Positions 45,033 to 53,553 of a stretch of 64,000 nucleotides of DNA are shown one piece after another (the first letter of the stretch is position 1; each line of letters begins with the position of its first letter). The translations under genes and the position numbers were made by a program. The notes under the pieces are model-generated. The model saw nothing but the letters and a program-made list of their open reading frames with translations, was not told where the DNA came from and ran no database searches. Source of the stretch: Leptospira ognonensis (GTDB lineage Bacteria > Spirochaetota > Leptospiria > Leptospirales > Leptospiraceae); assembly GCF_004770745.1 (NCBI RefSeq), contig NZ_RQGD01000035.1, positions 62,001 through 126,000 on the forward strand, given 5' to 3'.

Positions 45033-45063
45033 AAGATCTCTGCATCTCCCTAAAAGAAAAGTT

Positions 45064-45741
45064 TTATAATCGGTTAAATCGTTTCGCTTGTTTTTTATTC
45101 TCTGGATCAATGACAGTTTTTTCCGGATGAAACACAATATTCCAATAATTGATGATATAGGCAATCATTCCGAGTAGGACCACTGCTAGCAAAACATAAG
45201 CAGAGTATTCTGCGTGAAGATACCATGAGGCAATCTCGAGACCTTGGAGAACTAGGTGTGGAATGAGCATATACCATAACACGGATACGGCGACAAGTCC
45301 GACTCCAAATTTACCCCACCAGTTTGGTTTTCCCTGGAGGCCACGTTTTAAATATAAAAAACCGCCAAGCCAAACCCCTAAGATTTCTCGGATGAAATAG
45401 ACGATGAGGATCCAGAGTGGGAAACCAAAGTGGTAATTAACAACGACAAGTCCACCGAGTGTCACAAATTTATCACACACAGGATCTAGGTACCTACCAA
45501 GCGTCGTTTCTTGATGCATGAGTCTGGCAAAAAGCCCGTCCAAATAGTCCGTTAAAACGGCCGCCAAACAAAGAGCTATCGATGAATAAAAGTAGATTAG
45601 GTTTTGAGGGTTTTTAGCATATTCCGCGGTGGTATAAAAAAAGAAAGGAAGCATGAAAACCCGAGAAACAGATATGAAATTAGAAAGGGTAAAAATTCGG
45701 TCTTCAAAGAGTTCTTTGGCTTTTTTTCCTTCGAGTGGCAT
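45064..45741 (-). CDS. pgsA: CDP-alcohol phosphatidyltransferase, PgsA-like
   Basis: 225 residues, about five or six membrane spans. The CDP-alcohol signature D-x2-D-G-x2-A-R-x8-G-x3-D-x3-D is complete: DYLDGLFARLMHQETTLGR then YLDPVCD. PgsA makes phosphatidylglycerophosphate; a cardiolipin-like or phosphatidylcholine-type substrate cannot be excluded. The N-terminus FTLSNFISVSRVFMLPFFFY is typical. The spacer to the downstream hydrolase gene is 31 bases. Confidence 0.82.
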   Translation of the reverse strand: MPLEGKKAKELFEDRIFTLSNFISVSRVFMLPFFFYTTAEYAKNPQNLIYFYSSIALCLAAVLTDYLDGLFARLMHQETTLGRYLDPVCDKFVTLGGLVVVNYHFGFPLWILIVYFIREILGVWLGGFLYLKRGLQGKPNWWGKFGVGLVAVSVLWYMLIPHLVLQGLEIASWYLHAEYSAYVLLAVVLLGMIAYIINYWNIVFHPEKTVIDPENKKQAKRFNRL

Positions 45742-45803
45742 AGTCCCTGCCCATCCAATTTCTCAAAAATGCTCTGAATAGCAAGAAAACAATTGAATTT
45801 AAT

Positions 45804-45831
45804 TTGACGGTGAAGTCCGCTTAATTATTCT
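45804..45831 (+). promoter_or_regulatory. Likely promoter of tRNA-Asp
   Basis: TTGACG (45804-45809), a 16-base spacer and TATTCT (45826-45831), 14 bases before the mature tRNA. Same -10 hexamer, spacer and distance as the tRNA-Lys promoter. Confidence 0.6.
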
Positions 45832-45845
45832 GACATACGAATCAC

Positions 45846-45922
<77 letters not shown>

Positions 45923-45926
45923 TGAT

Positions 45927-46946
45927 TCATTCCACGTATTCTTCTTTATCTTTCTTAAACAATATCAGCTTCTCATCCTCGAGCTCACGGGCCACCTGGA
46001 TTACCTTATTGCGTGCTTCATTGATTTCCCGTAAGGTGACCCTAGGTTTTAAATCTAACGCGTCTAAGATATCATTGGCCCGATTATTTGACATGTTTTT
46101 TAAGAATTTATTTCGAATCTCATCTCCTGCACCTCGTATCGCAAGAGAGATCGTCGTGTCATCTGCGAGACGGTTGATGAGAACGCGCATCTCTTTGGCA
46201 TCTAGCTGGATGATGTCCTCGAAGGTATAGAGCTGTTCTCTGACTTGGCTTGCTACATCCGGGGAAGCCTCATCTAACTCTTGTAAAATAGATTCTTCGA
46301 TGCCTTTTTCCATAAAGTTTAAAATATTCGCGAGGACATGTGCGCCGCCCGCTTCGGAGAATTCGCGTTTGTCTCTTTCTTCGTACCTTTTTTTTAAGAT
46401 GCGGGCAATGTTTTGGATCACATCAGGATGGGTTTTGGAGGTAGTAGCAAGCCTCATGGCAATCTTAGCTTGGTCAGGTTTTGGGAAAAGTTTTAGAACA
46501 TCCGCTGCTTTTTTAGGATCTAGGTTGGAAAGAGTTACGGCTATGATTTGTGGAGATTCTGCGGCAAGGATGGCTTGCAGGATACCTGGTTCCACTTGGT
46601 TTAAAAATTCAAAATCGTTTTTTGTCTCTTCCTTATTGATCTTTTTTAAGATGATGCTTGCCTTTTCCGATCCGACAGATTTTTCTAAAAGACTTTTTGC
46701 CGCATCGAGCCCACCTTGGGCCCCGTCTTTTAGTTCGGAAATGGTAGAATGAAATTCAGATAAAACTTGGGCTCTTTCTTCTTTGGAGATAGCCCGTATT
46801 TTGGACATCTCAAGGATGACTGCTTCGAGCATGGTATCATCTAAGTGCTTTAAGATTTCAGCAGCTTGGTCTGCGCCCAAAGAGAGAAGGAGGAGGGCGG
46901 ATTTGCGTACCCCAGTGGGGCCAGTGACTTGGTTGAACTTCTGCAT
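45927..46946 (-). CDS. fliG: Flagellar motor switch protein FliG
   Basis: 339 residues from ATG 46946. FliG forms the rotor ring of the flagellar switch. It has the N-terminal VRKSALLLLSLGADQAAEIL, the middle domain with EVEPG-like VEPGILQAILAAESPQIIAV, DPKKAADVLKLFPKPDQAKI, and the C-terminal motor domain with the charged ridge (YTFEDIIQLDAKEMRVLINR, LRGxxDE-like AIRGAGDEIRNKFLKNMSNN). It is isolated from other flagellar genes. Spirochetes often have several fliG copies, so this may be one paralogue. Confidence 0.93.
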   Translation of the reverse strand: MQKFNQVTGPTGVRKSALLLLSLGADQAAEILKHLDDTMLEAVILEMSKIRAISKEERAQVLSEFHSTISELKDGAQGGLDAAKSLLEKSVGSEKASIILKKINKEETKNDFEFLNQVEPGILQAILAAESPQIIAVTLSNLDPKKAADVLKLFPKPDQAKIAMRLATTSKTHPDVIQNIARILKKRYEERDKREFSEAGGAHVLANILNFMEKGIEESILQELDEASPDVASQVREQLYTFEDIIQLDAKEMRVLINRLADDTTISLAIRGAGDEIRNKFLKNMSNNRANDILDALDLKPRVTLREINEARNKVIQVARELEDEKLILFKKDKEEYVE

Positions 46947-47076
46947 GTGACATAATTCTAAAGAATCTGTGCTTATGTCAAAAAAAACTTGAGAGTTTGG
47001 ACATTTTTTTCTCAAGGTTTGTTAAGGTTCGTACGATACCCTTTGTAAGTTTAAAGAACAAAAGGGAAGACACCAG

Positions 47077-47286
47077 ATGGACAAAGCACACAAATTCAGA
47101 AATACATTAGAAAGATACATTCACTATAGAGGAATCGACATCGTACTACATTTGAAAGATGGTAAAGTCATCGAACTAGACAAAAACAGACAAATGGAAA
47201 ATGACATCGTGATTGGCAATCTCGCCGACGGAGTCGTTCGCATTCCCATCGCTGACATCAGCAAAGCAGACTTTTTCGCCGCATAA
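47077..47286 (+). CDS. Small conserved-looking protein of unknown function
   Basis: 69 residues, starting at an ATG with a strong AAGGGAAG about 8 bases upstream. The sequence is charged at the N-terminus (MDKAHKFRNTLERYIHYRG) followed by a beta-rich part (IDIVLHLKDGKVIELDKNRQ, VIGNLADGVVRIPIADISK). It resembles a small beta-barrel or Sm-like fold by pattern, but no family was recognised. It is the only gene between fliG and pdhC and runs divergently from fliG. Confidence 0.6.
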   Translation: MDKAHKFRNTLERYIHYRGIDIVLHLKDGKVIELDKNRQMENDIVIGNLADGVVRIPIADISKADFFAA

Positions 47287-47300
47287 TTACGATTTTCATC

Positions 47301-47337
47301 TTCCCTACCTCCAGAAACAACTCTCTGGAGTAGGGAA
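47301..47337. terminator. Hairpin between the 69-residue gene and pdhC
   Basis: TTCCCTACCTCCAG (47301-47314) pairs with CTGGAGTAGGGAA (47325-47337), 13 pairs with one bulged C, and a 10-base loop. It lies between convergent stops and is a good transcription stop candidate, although no long U tract follows on either strand. Confidence 0.6.
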
Positions 47338-47350
47338 AGAAACAGTTTTC

Positions 47351-48667
47351 TTAAACCCCACTCAGTAAAGCAGGATTCTCCAAAAGGGCGCGAAGCGTTT
47401 TCAAAAACTCAGCACCCACAGCTCCATCGATCACTCGGTGGTCACAAGATAACATAAGAGACAAGACCTTGCCCGCCACAACTGTCCCATGTTCGACTAC
47501 AGGTTTCTCTTCGATCGCACCTACTGCGAGGATCGCACTTTCTGGTTCATTGATGATGGCCGTAAATCTGCTGATTCCATACATCCCTAAGTTCGAAATG
47601 GTGAAAGTTCCGTTTGAAAACTCTTCGGGTTTTAACTTTCGGTCCCTAGCCTTTTTCGCGAGTTCCTTCACTTCGCTTGAGATTTGAAAGATCGACTTTT
47701 GGTCTGTGTTTCGAATGACAGGTGTAAGGAGACCTCCATCTAAGGACACGGCCACTCCGACGTCAACACGACCATATTGGATGATCGAATCTTCCTGCCA
47801 GCTGGCATTGACCTTTGGATTCAGCCTAAGAGCACTGGCAACAGCCTTGATGATGATGTCATTGACACTCACTTTAGGTGTCGTCTCTGGGAGGTTTTTT
47901 TCTCGAAACTCATTCAACTCGGCTCGGAATGTTTCTAACTTCCGGGCATTGATGTCAGCATTGAGATAAAAATGCGGTAAATTGAGCTTGGAATCTTTTA
48001 GGCGTTTGGCGATCGTTTTTCGCATGCCACCCAAGGCTATGATTTCATCTTTAGGTGTCGATTGAGAGAATGTCGCAGATCCACTTCCCGATTTTTTGGA
48101 ACTGAGAGAATCAAGAACATCTTTTTTTGTTATGCGACCTTCAGGACCTGTTCCTATGATTTGGTGTAGGTCCGCTCCATACTCCACCGCAATGGACTTT
48201 GCCAAAGGGGATGCAAGGACTCGCATCCCACCTCTTTGTTCGTTTGTCTGGCTTTCTTTTTTTGGCTCTGGTTCTTTTGCTTTTGTATCTGGTGGAGTAA
48301 CGGGCGTTTGCAGCGGCTCGGTTGTCACTTGCGGTTTTAAGACTTGGGCAGGTGGTTCCGCAGCGTGGGCAATATTGGTTGCACTTGCACTTGCTTTCGC
48401 TTGAGCGAGTAGGGAGGTAATGTCTTCTCCAGGTTTGCCAATGATCGCAAGACCCTGTCCAACTTTCAATTTGGCTCCTTCGCCTTCTACAATCTTAAGT
48501 AAAACTCCCGACTCGTAAGCTTCCATTTCCATCACGGCTTTATCGGTTTCGACCTCAGCCAGAACTTCGCCTGGAGATACGGAGTCACCTTCCTTTTTAA
48601 TCCATTTAACAATGGTTCCTTCCGTCATGGTGGGAGAGAGTTGGGTCATTTCTATTAGTTTTGCCAT
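47351..48667 (-). CDS. pdhC: Pyruvate dehydrogenase E2, dihydrolipoamide acetyltransferase
   Basis: 438 residues from ATG 48667. The N-terminal lipoyl domain includes the lipoyl lysine in EVETDKAVMEMEAYESG; an alanine/proline-rich linker follows (about 90-150); then a peripheral-subunit-binding domain VLASPLAKSIAVEYGADLHQ; the catalytic acetyltransferase domain includes LSLMLSCDHRVIDGAVGAEF (DHRxxDG). It links to pdhB by 11 bases. It forms the core of the PDH complex. Confidence 0.94.
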   Translation of the reverse strand: MAKLIEMTQLSPTMTEGTIVKWIKKEGDSVSPGEVLAEVETDKAVMEMEAYESGVLLKIVEGEGAKLKVGQGLAIIGKPGEDITSLLAQAKASASATNIAHAAEPPAQVLKPQVTTEPLQTPVTPPDTKAKEPEPKKESQTNEQRGGMRVLASPLAKSIAVEYGADLHQIIGTGPEGRITKKDVLDSLSSKKSGSGSATFSQSTPKDEIIALGGMRKTIAKRLKDSKLNLPHFYLNADINARKLETFRAELNEFREKNLPETTPKVSVNDIIIKAVASALRLNPKVNASWQEDSIIQYGRVDVGVAVSLDGGLLTPVIRNTDQKSIFQISSEVKELAKKARDRKLKPEEFSNGTFTISNLGMYGISRFTAIINEPESAILAVGAIEEKPVVEHGTVVAGKVLSLMLSCDHRVIDGAVGAEFLKTLRALLENPALLSGV

Positions 48668-48678
48668 ATATTGGGGTC

Positions 48679-49653
48679 CTACTTTAACATCTCGCGGATG
48701 GCCGCACATACCCGATCGACATTCGGCAGAGTCTCTCGTTCTAAATTTGCCGCATATGACATGGGAACATCCCTCCCTGTCACTCGTTCCACAGGATGGT
48801 CGAGATGATCGAATGCATTTTTTTGGATGAGATACGCGATTTGTGCACCAAACCCTGCGACAGGCCAGCCTTCCTCGATGATAATGGCCTTATTTGTTTT
48901 TTTCACCGATTCATAAATGATATTCTCATCTAATGGACGTAAGCTGCGAAGGTCTACGATTTCCACGGAAATTCCTTCCTTTTCTAAAACTTTGGCTGCT
49001 TCCTCAGCAAATAAGAGGGCTCTTGACCAAGTGATAATGGAGATATCCGTGCCTTTCCGTTTGATTTCGCCTTTTCCTAGAGGAATCGAATATTCTTCAT
49101 CGGGAACCTCGCCTTTCACACCATATAACACTTCCGATTCGATAAAAATCGTAGGGTTATTGTCCCGAATGGAGGATTTAAGCAGCCCGAGTGCGTCCTT
49201 TGGAGTCGCAGGACAAACTACTTTCATTCCTGGAACATGGGCATACCAAGATTCAAAAGCTTGGGAATGTTGGGCTCCAAGCCTTCCTCCGACACCACCT
49301 GCACCGCGAAAGACGATGGGCATGGGAAATTGCCCACCGCTCATATAATTGAGTTTAGCTGCTGAGTTGATGATTTGGTCAATGGCTACGAGAGAAAAGT
49401 TCCATGTCATAAATTCGATGATGGGCCTAAGTCCTGTCATCGCCGAGCCGATACCGACACCAGCGAATCCATTCTCGGAGATGGGGGTGTCTATCACCCG
49501 TGCCTCTCCAAATTTATCTAACATACCTTGGGAAACTTTATAGGCTCCTTGGTAGTGGCCGACTTCCTCGCCCATGAGGTAAATGAGTGGGTCTTTTTCC
49601 ATCTCTTCCACCATGGCGCGGTTTAGGGCTTCTCTATAAGTGAGCATTGCCAT
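48679..49653 (-). CDS. pdhB: Pyruvate dehydrogenase E1 component, beta subunit
   Basis: 324 residues, the usual E1-beta length. It begins MAMLTYREALNRAMVEEMEK; the active-site region is YLMGEEVGHYQGAYKVSQGM, and RVIDTPISENGFAGVGIGSA, GAQHSQAFESWYAHVPGMKV and the C-terminal VTGRDVPMSYAANLE are family blocks. With PdhA it decarboxylates pyruvate using thiamine diphosphate. The stop of pdhA abuts its ATG. Confidence 0.95.
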   Translation of the reverse strand: MAMLTYREALNRAMVEEMEKDPLIYLMGEEVGHYQGAYKVSQGMLDKFGEARVIDTPISENGFAGVGIGSAMTGLRPIIEFMTWNFSLVAIDQIINSAAKLNYMSGGQFPMPIVFRGAGGVGGRLGAQHSQAFESWYAHVPGMKVVCPATPKDALGLLKSSIRDNNPTIFIESEVLYGVKGEVPDEEYSIPLGKGEIKRKGTDISIITWSRALLFAEEAAKVLEKEGISVEIVDLRSLRPLDENIIYESVKKTNKAIIIEEGWPVAGFGAQIAYLIQKNAFDHLDHPVERVTGRDVPMSYAANLERETLPNVDRVCAAIREMLK

Positions 49654-50640
49654 TTATTTATCCTCCGCATAAACATGCTGAAAGAGTTGGGCCAATGGTG
49701 GTTCGGGAGAAGTATCTGCGAACTCGTAGGCTTCGTCGACCTGAGCTTGGATCTGCAGATCGAGCTCATCTAATTCTTTTTCTGAAATGCCTGCTTGTTC
49801 TAATTCAAGCCTTGCTCGAAACATCGGGTCCTTTTTTTTATAACTATCTAGTTCTTCTTTGGTTCTGTACTTTGCGGGATCTGACATGGAATGTCCGCGA
49901 AATCGGTAGGTGGAAATCTCAATGAGAGTTGGTCCTTCACCTCGCCGTGCTCGTTCCACAGCAACTTTTACGTGGTCTCTCACTTTTCTCACTTCATCCC
50001 CTTCGATATGATCGCGAGCAATGTCATAGGCAGTGGCACGGATGGAGACATCTTTGACTGCCAACGCCCTGTATTCCGGCGTTCCCATCGCATAATGGTT
50101 GTTTTCACAGATAAAGACGACAGGTAATTTCCAAATGGCAGCTAAATTTAATCCTTCATGGAAGGAACCAATATTAGCGGCCCCTTCACCGAAAAAACAA
50201 ATGGTGACCGAATTATCTTTTTTATATTTGGAAGCAAAAGCAATACCTGCAGCAAGCGAGATGTGACCTCCCACGATGCCATGACCGCCCATAAAATGAG
50301 CATTTTTATCAAAAAAGTGCATAGAGCCACCATTCCCTTTCGAAATGCCTGTGGCTTTCCCGAAGAGTTCCGCCATAAGGGATTTGATAGGCAAACCTCT
50401 GGCAATGGCATGTCCATGGTCTCTGTAAGTAGATACAATGTAGTCAATAGGGGTCAAGGCTGCAATGGAGCCAACTCCCACTGCTTCTTGTCCGATGTAG
50501 AGATGTAAAAATCCACCAATTTTCCCGATGCTATATGCCTTTGCGGCTGCTTCTTCAAATTTGCGGATGAGAATCATCTGCCTATAAAACTCTTTTAATT
50601 CATGAATCGACTTTTCATCTTTCGGAATAGAAGAAACCAA
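49654..50640 (-). CDS. pdhA: Pyruvate dehydrogenase E1 component, alpha subunit
   Basis: 328 residues. The TTG at 50640 is chosen as start because GGAGG lies five bases upstream; the longer in-frame frame to 50661 lacks a better signal. ThDP-binding blocks are GGFLHLYIGQEAV, TYRDHGHAIARG, GHGIVGGHISLAAGIAFA, the ThDP motif GEGAANIGSFHEGLNLAA with ICENNHYAMGTP, and the phosphorylation-loop-like TYRFRGHSMSDPAKYRTKEE. The operon pdhA-pdhB-pdhC is complete, but no E3 gene is adjacent. Confidence 0.95.
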   Translation of the reverse strand: MVSSIPKDEKSIHELKEFYRQMILIRKFEEAAAKAYSIGKIGGFLHLYIGQEAVGVGSIAALTPIDYIVSTYRDHGHAIARGLPIKSLMAELFGKATGISKGNGGSMHFFDKNAHFMGGHGIVGGHISLAAGIAFASKYKKDNSVTICFFGEGAANIGSFHEGLNLAAIWKLPVVFICENNHYAMGTPEYRALAVKDVSIRATAYDIARDHIEGDEVRKVRDHVKVAVERARRGEGPTLIEISTYRFRGHSMSDPAKYRTKEELDSYKKKDPMFRARLELEQAGISEKELDELDLQIQAQVDEAYEFADTSPEPPLAQLFQHVYAEDK

Positions 50641-50707
50641 TTGAACCTCCAAAAACAACAAAAACTACCACATTTAGACGAGAATGGAAAGCAAAAATCT
50701 TGCGATC

Positions 50708-50722
50708 TCATAACGATTATGA
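50708..50722. promoter_or_regulatory. 15-base palindrome between pdhA and the divergent gene
   Basis: TCATAA-CGA-TTATGA (50708-50722), a perfect 6-bp inverted repeat with a 3-base centre in the divergent gap 50641-50746. Such repeats fit a dimeric repressor operator. No known regulator can be assigned. Confidence 0.4.
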
Positions 50723-50746
50723 AAACTTCCATTAAAGCAAGGTTTC

Positions 50747-52024
50747 ATGAAAATTACAAGCACAGGTTTAGAATTTCAAGACTTTCCCGAATTTCGTACT
50801 TTTGTCTTAGAATACGAATTGTTAGGTTCTGTTTCCCTCAGCGAGCCCATAGTGGATAAGAGCGGAAATGTTCTGCTAAAAGAGAAAGTTGCGATCAAAG
50901 AGAACTTAATCAAAAAGTTAGAAGAAATGGATGGTAAGTTCATACCTTCCTTTAAACTCGCAATGTCGAAAGACTTGATGAAGATGTTAAAGATGGTCCT
51001 CTCGAAAGCCATTCTTTCTAGAATTGAGGACAAATCCAATCAATTCATCAAACATCTGTACGAACAAAATGCCGAGAAGATGGCAAGTCTCAAAGGTATC
51101 ATTCAAAATTCATTTTATACGAAATCAATTGCACTTGCCATCTTCCGCATTCTACTCAATGAGCGAGAATTTTTCAATTATTTAGCGGATATCGGTCTAT
51201 TGACACTCGGTTCTGTAATTCAGAAAAAATACCAATTCAAAATGGTGAACCGATTTTCATTTCTTGCGGGTCTTTGTGCGGATATATCTGCTTCTAAAGA
51301 TGGATATTACAAACGCACATTAATTGGCCTTCCACTAACAACGGTAGCTTCTCTATCTTCGGAAGTTGCTAGAAAGTTCGCCTTGCCAGAAGAAGTCATA
51401 GCAGCGATCAATGGTCATCCTCTCGCTGCCTTTGAAGTCCCAAATGGAAATCCTGCAGAGATCAACGGCGCTGATTTAAGAAAACATCCGTTAAATATTG
51501 AATTGCTGGCTGGAACAGCTATGGAAGACGAATCCGTAGAAGACGAAGAGGAAGAAGGGGAATACGCGGAAGAGACCGCGGATGTTGTACTATCTGCTTT
51601 AAAAATCGCAAGGTATGTTGTGGAAAATTTAAAAGTTTCCGTTGAGAAGGAAAGGGTCTCGGAAAAACTTTTGGTTATGTTTACATACAATGCAGAGAAA
51701 GGCATCTTTAGAAAAGATTTAGCCGATCCTATGATCAATCGTTTCGTGGAATTTGATGCAGCGATTAAGAAAATCCGTGTCATTGCAGACATCGAGAACA
51801 AATGTAAATTTCCAACTTCTGCTTGGGCCTATCCAAAACCGAAAGCCGCACAAGTGTTATGTAAAGATAGGAATTACCAATGTCCTTTGATTGTTAATGG
51901 CTGGGACTTAAAAATCATCACAGCCCAGGATCCATTCGGTTTCATTGGGACTTCTTTGGCAGTAGGGACGTATCCTAAATGTTCCTTGGAAGAGGAATTA
52001 CAGAAGAAAGTTAAAATCGAGTAA
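50747..52024 (+). CDS. Degenerate HD-GYP-like protein of unknown function
   Basis: 425 residues, cytosolic, no signal peptide. The N-terminal part (about 20-70) reads like the leader domain common before HD-GYP modules: LGSVSLSEPIVDKSGNVLLK with KENLIKKLEEMDGKFIPSF. The middle (about 160-235) has an HD-like helical layout (RFSFLAGLCADISASKDGYY, EEVIAAINGHPLAAF), but the metal-binding HD...HHE residues expected in active enzymes are not seen. A very acidic segment (EDESVEDEEEEGEYAEETAD) at about 260-285 is unusual. The C-terminal part is unrecognised. The gene is divergent from pdhA. Confidence 0.5.
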   Translation: MKITSTGLEFQDFPEFRTFVLEYELLGSVSLSEPIVDKSGNVLLKEKVAIKENLIKKLEEMDGKFIPSFKLAMSKDLMKMLKMVLSKAILSRIEDKSNQFIKHLYEQNAEKMASLKGIIQNSFYTKSIALAIFRILLNEREFFNYLADIGLLTLGSVIQKKYQFKMVNRFSFLAGLCADISASKDGYYKRTLIGLPLTTVASLSSEVARKFALPEEVIAAINGHPLAAFEVPNGNPAEINGADLRKHPLNIELLAGTAMEDESVEDEEEEGEYAEETADVVLSALKIARYVVENLKVSVEKERVSEKLLVMFTYNAEKGIFRKDLADPMINRFVEFDAAIKKIRVIADIENKCKFPTSAWAYPKPKAAQVLCKDRNYQCPLIVNGWDLKIITAQDPFGFIGTSLAVGTYPKCSLEEELQKKVKIE

Positions 52025-52025
52025 A

Positions 52026-52074
52026 TTACAGATTCATCAATCTGCTAGGTACCTAGCTTTTGATGAATCTGTAA
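52026..52074. terminator. Long nested inverted repeat between convergent genes
   Basis: A 14-bp perfect inverted repeat (TTACAGATTCATCA, 52026-52039, with TGATGAATCTGTAA, 52061-52074) encloses a second 14-base palindrome (GCTAGGT/ACCTAGC, 52044-52057). It sits two bases after one stop and six before the convergent stop, so a bidirectional transcription stop is likely. No U tract is visible. Confidence 0.6.
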
Positions 52075-52080
52075 GAATGC

Positions 52081-52332
52081 TTATGGAAGTTTTGTTTTCA
52101 TCGCATCTTTGGCAGCGTCAACGCCTTCCGTTGCTTTTTTTGTCGCAGCCGCTTCCGCAGCTTTTGCCGCTTCCATTGCTTTCTTTTCTGCATCTGTCAG
52201 AACTTTTTCTGCTGATTCTTTAACGTTTTCAACTGTTGTTGTCTCTGCAGGGGCTGGTTCTTCCTTTTTACAGAAAACTATACCGCTCACTAAAAATAAG
52301 CCTAATGCTAGACTCAGAATTTTCTTTAACAC
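52081..52332 (-). CDS. Small alanine/lysine-rich lipoprotein
   Basis: 83 residues. Start GTG with AAGGAG about 8 bases upstream. Signal peptide with lipobox SGIVFC at about residue 16-21. The mature part is a low-complexity helical chain (EKKAMEAAKAAEAAATKKAT) rich in Ala, Lys and Glu, resembling small envelope lipoproteins that form coiled coils. No enzyme domain. It lies downstream of fbp (82-base gap). Confidence 0.75.
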   Translation of the reverse strand: MLKKILSLALGLFLVSGIVFCKKEEPAPAETTTVENVKESAEKVLTDAEKKAMEAAKAAEAAATKKATEGVDAAKDAMKTKLP

Positions 52333-52414
52333 GTGTCATTCTCCTTCCATTGAATGGATCTGCAAAATCATACAGTATGTGCGCAAGGAAGGAAAGAAAA
52401 TTTTTTCTCATGCA

Positions 52415-53449
52415 TTACTTTTTTTGAATGAATGTAAGGAATTCTTCTACTTCTCTCTTGCTTCCAATCACCAAAGTCGTTCTCTCGTGAAGAGATTTTG
52501 GTTCTAAATCTAAAATTCGTTCTCCCTTTACTGTGACTGCCATACCTCCGGCCTGCTCTGCAATGAAGGCCATGGGCGCTGCTTCGTAGAGTAGGCGTAA
52601 CTTTCCATTCGGATACTTGGAAGATTTGGTATCATTTGGATAAAGAAAGATGCCGCCTTTTAGCAGGTTTCTATGAAAATCTGCGACCAAGGATCCGATA
52701 TAACGCGCGGTTTTTGGTTTTTTACCGGATTCGATCGATTTGATGTGATGGATGTAGTTCTTTACTTCATCGCTCCAATAACTAGAATTTCCCTCGTTCG
52801 TGGAGTAGATGTTTCCCGTTTCAGGCATGACCATATTTTCATGAGAAAGTAAAAATTCTCCAAGACTTGGATCGAGCGTGAATCCTGTGACAAATTTCCC
52901 GGTTGTAAAAACGAGCATGGTAGAGGACCCATAAATGATATAACCACCGCACCTTTGTTTTGAACCTCGCTGCAATAGATCTTTTTCGGTTCCTGGCTCT
53001 TTAGAGTTGGCATCAAGCCTTTGGTGGATGGAAAAAATGGTTCCGATGGAAACATTCGTATCAATATTTGAAGAACCATCTAAGGGGTCGATCGACATTG
53101 TATACTTTCCCATGGCGTATCCATTTGGGATTTGGATGATTTCCTCATGTTCTTCGCTCGCAAGGACGCAAAGGTGGCCACAGATCTTCAGGGAATTATT
53201 GAAGGCACCGTCAGCATACTGGTCCAATTTCATCTGCGTTTCGCCTTGTACGTTGGTATCGCTTGTGGAGCCGAGAATATCATGCAGGAGCCCCGCTTTT
53301 CGGACTTCTCTGGCTACGATTTTGGCCGCGTAAACGAGATGATTGAGTAGGGCAGAAAATTCCCCCGACGCATGTGGGATTTTGAGTTGCTCTTCTATGA
53401 TGTATTGAGATAGAGAGATCTGCTTCTTCTGTTTTGGAATTGAGTTCAC
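52415..53449 (-). CDS. fbp: Fructose-1,6-bisphosphatase, class 1
   Basis: 344 residues. GTG start at 53449, preceded by GAAGGG six bases away; a longer TTG start at 53500 adds a weakly supported extension. The sugar phosphatase motifs are SEEHEEII, YTMSIDPLDGSSNIDTNVSI (metal-binding Asp and Glu), RYIGSLVADFHRNLLKGGIF and KLRLLYEAAPMAFIAEQAGG. It hydrolyses the 1-phosphate in gluconeogenesis. AMP-site residues at the N-terminus are partly kept. Confidence 0.95.
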   Translation of the reverse strand: MNSIPKQKKQISLSQYIIEEQLKIPHASGEFSALLNHLVYAAKIVAREVRKAGLLHDILGSTSDTNVQGETQMKLDQYADGAFNNSLKICGHLCVLASEEHEEIIQIPNGYAMGKYTMSIDPLDGSSNIDTNVSIGTIFSIHQRLDANSKEPGTEKDLLQRGSKQRCGGYIIYGSSTMLVFTTGKFVTGFTLDPSLGEFLLSHENMVMPETGNIYSTNEGNSSYWSDEVKNYIHHIKSIESGKKPKTARYIGSLVADFHRNLLKGGIFLYPNDTKSSKYPNGKLRLLYEAAPMAFIAEQAGGMAVTVKGERILDLEPKSLHERTTLVIGSKREVEEFLTFIQKK

Positions 53450-53553
53450 GGTTTGCCCTTCGCTTTTTTCTTCATTTTGGAGGCTAAGGCGTAGAGGCAA
53501 TCCTTTCTCCTTTTCTTCTTAAGGAGTATGTCCGATACTGGAATTACGGAATT

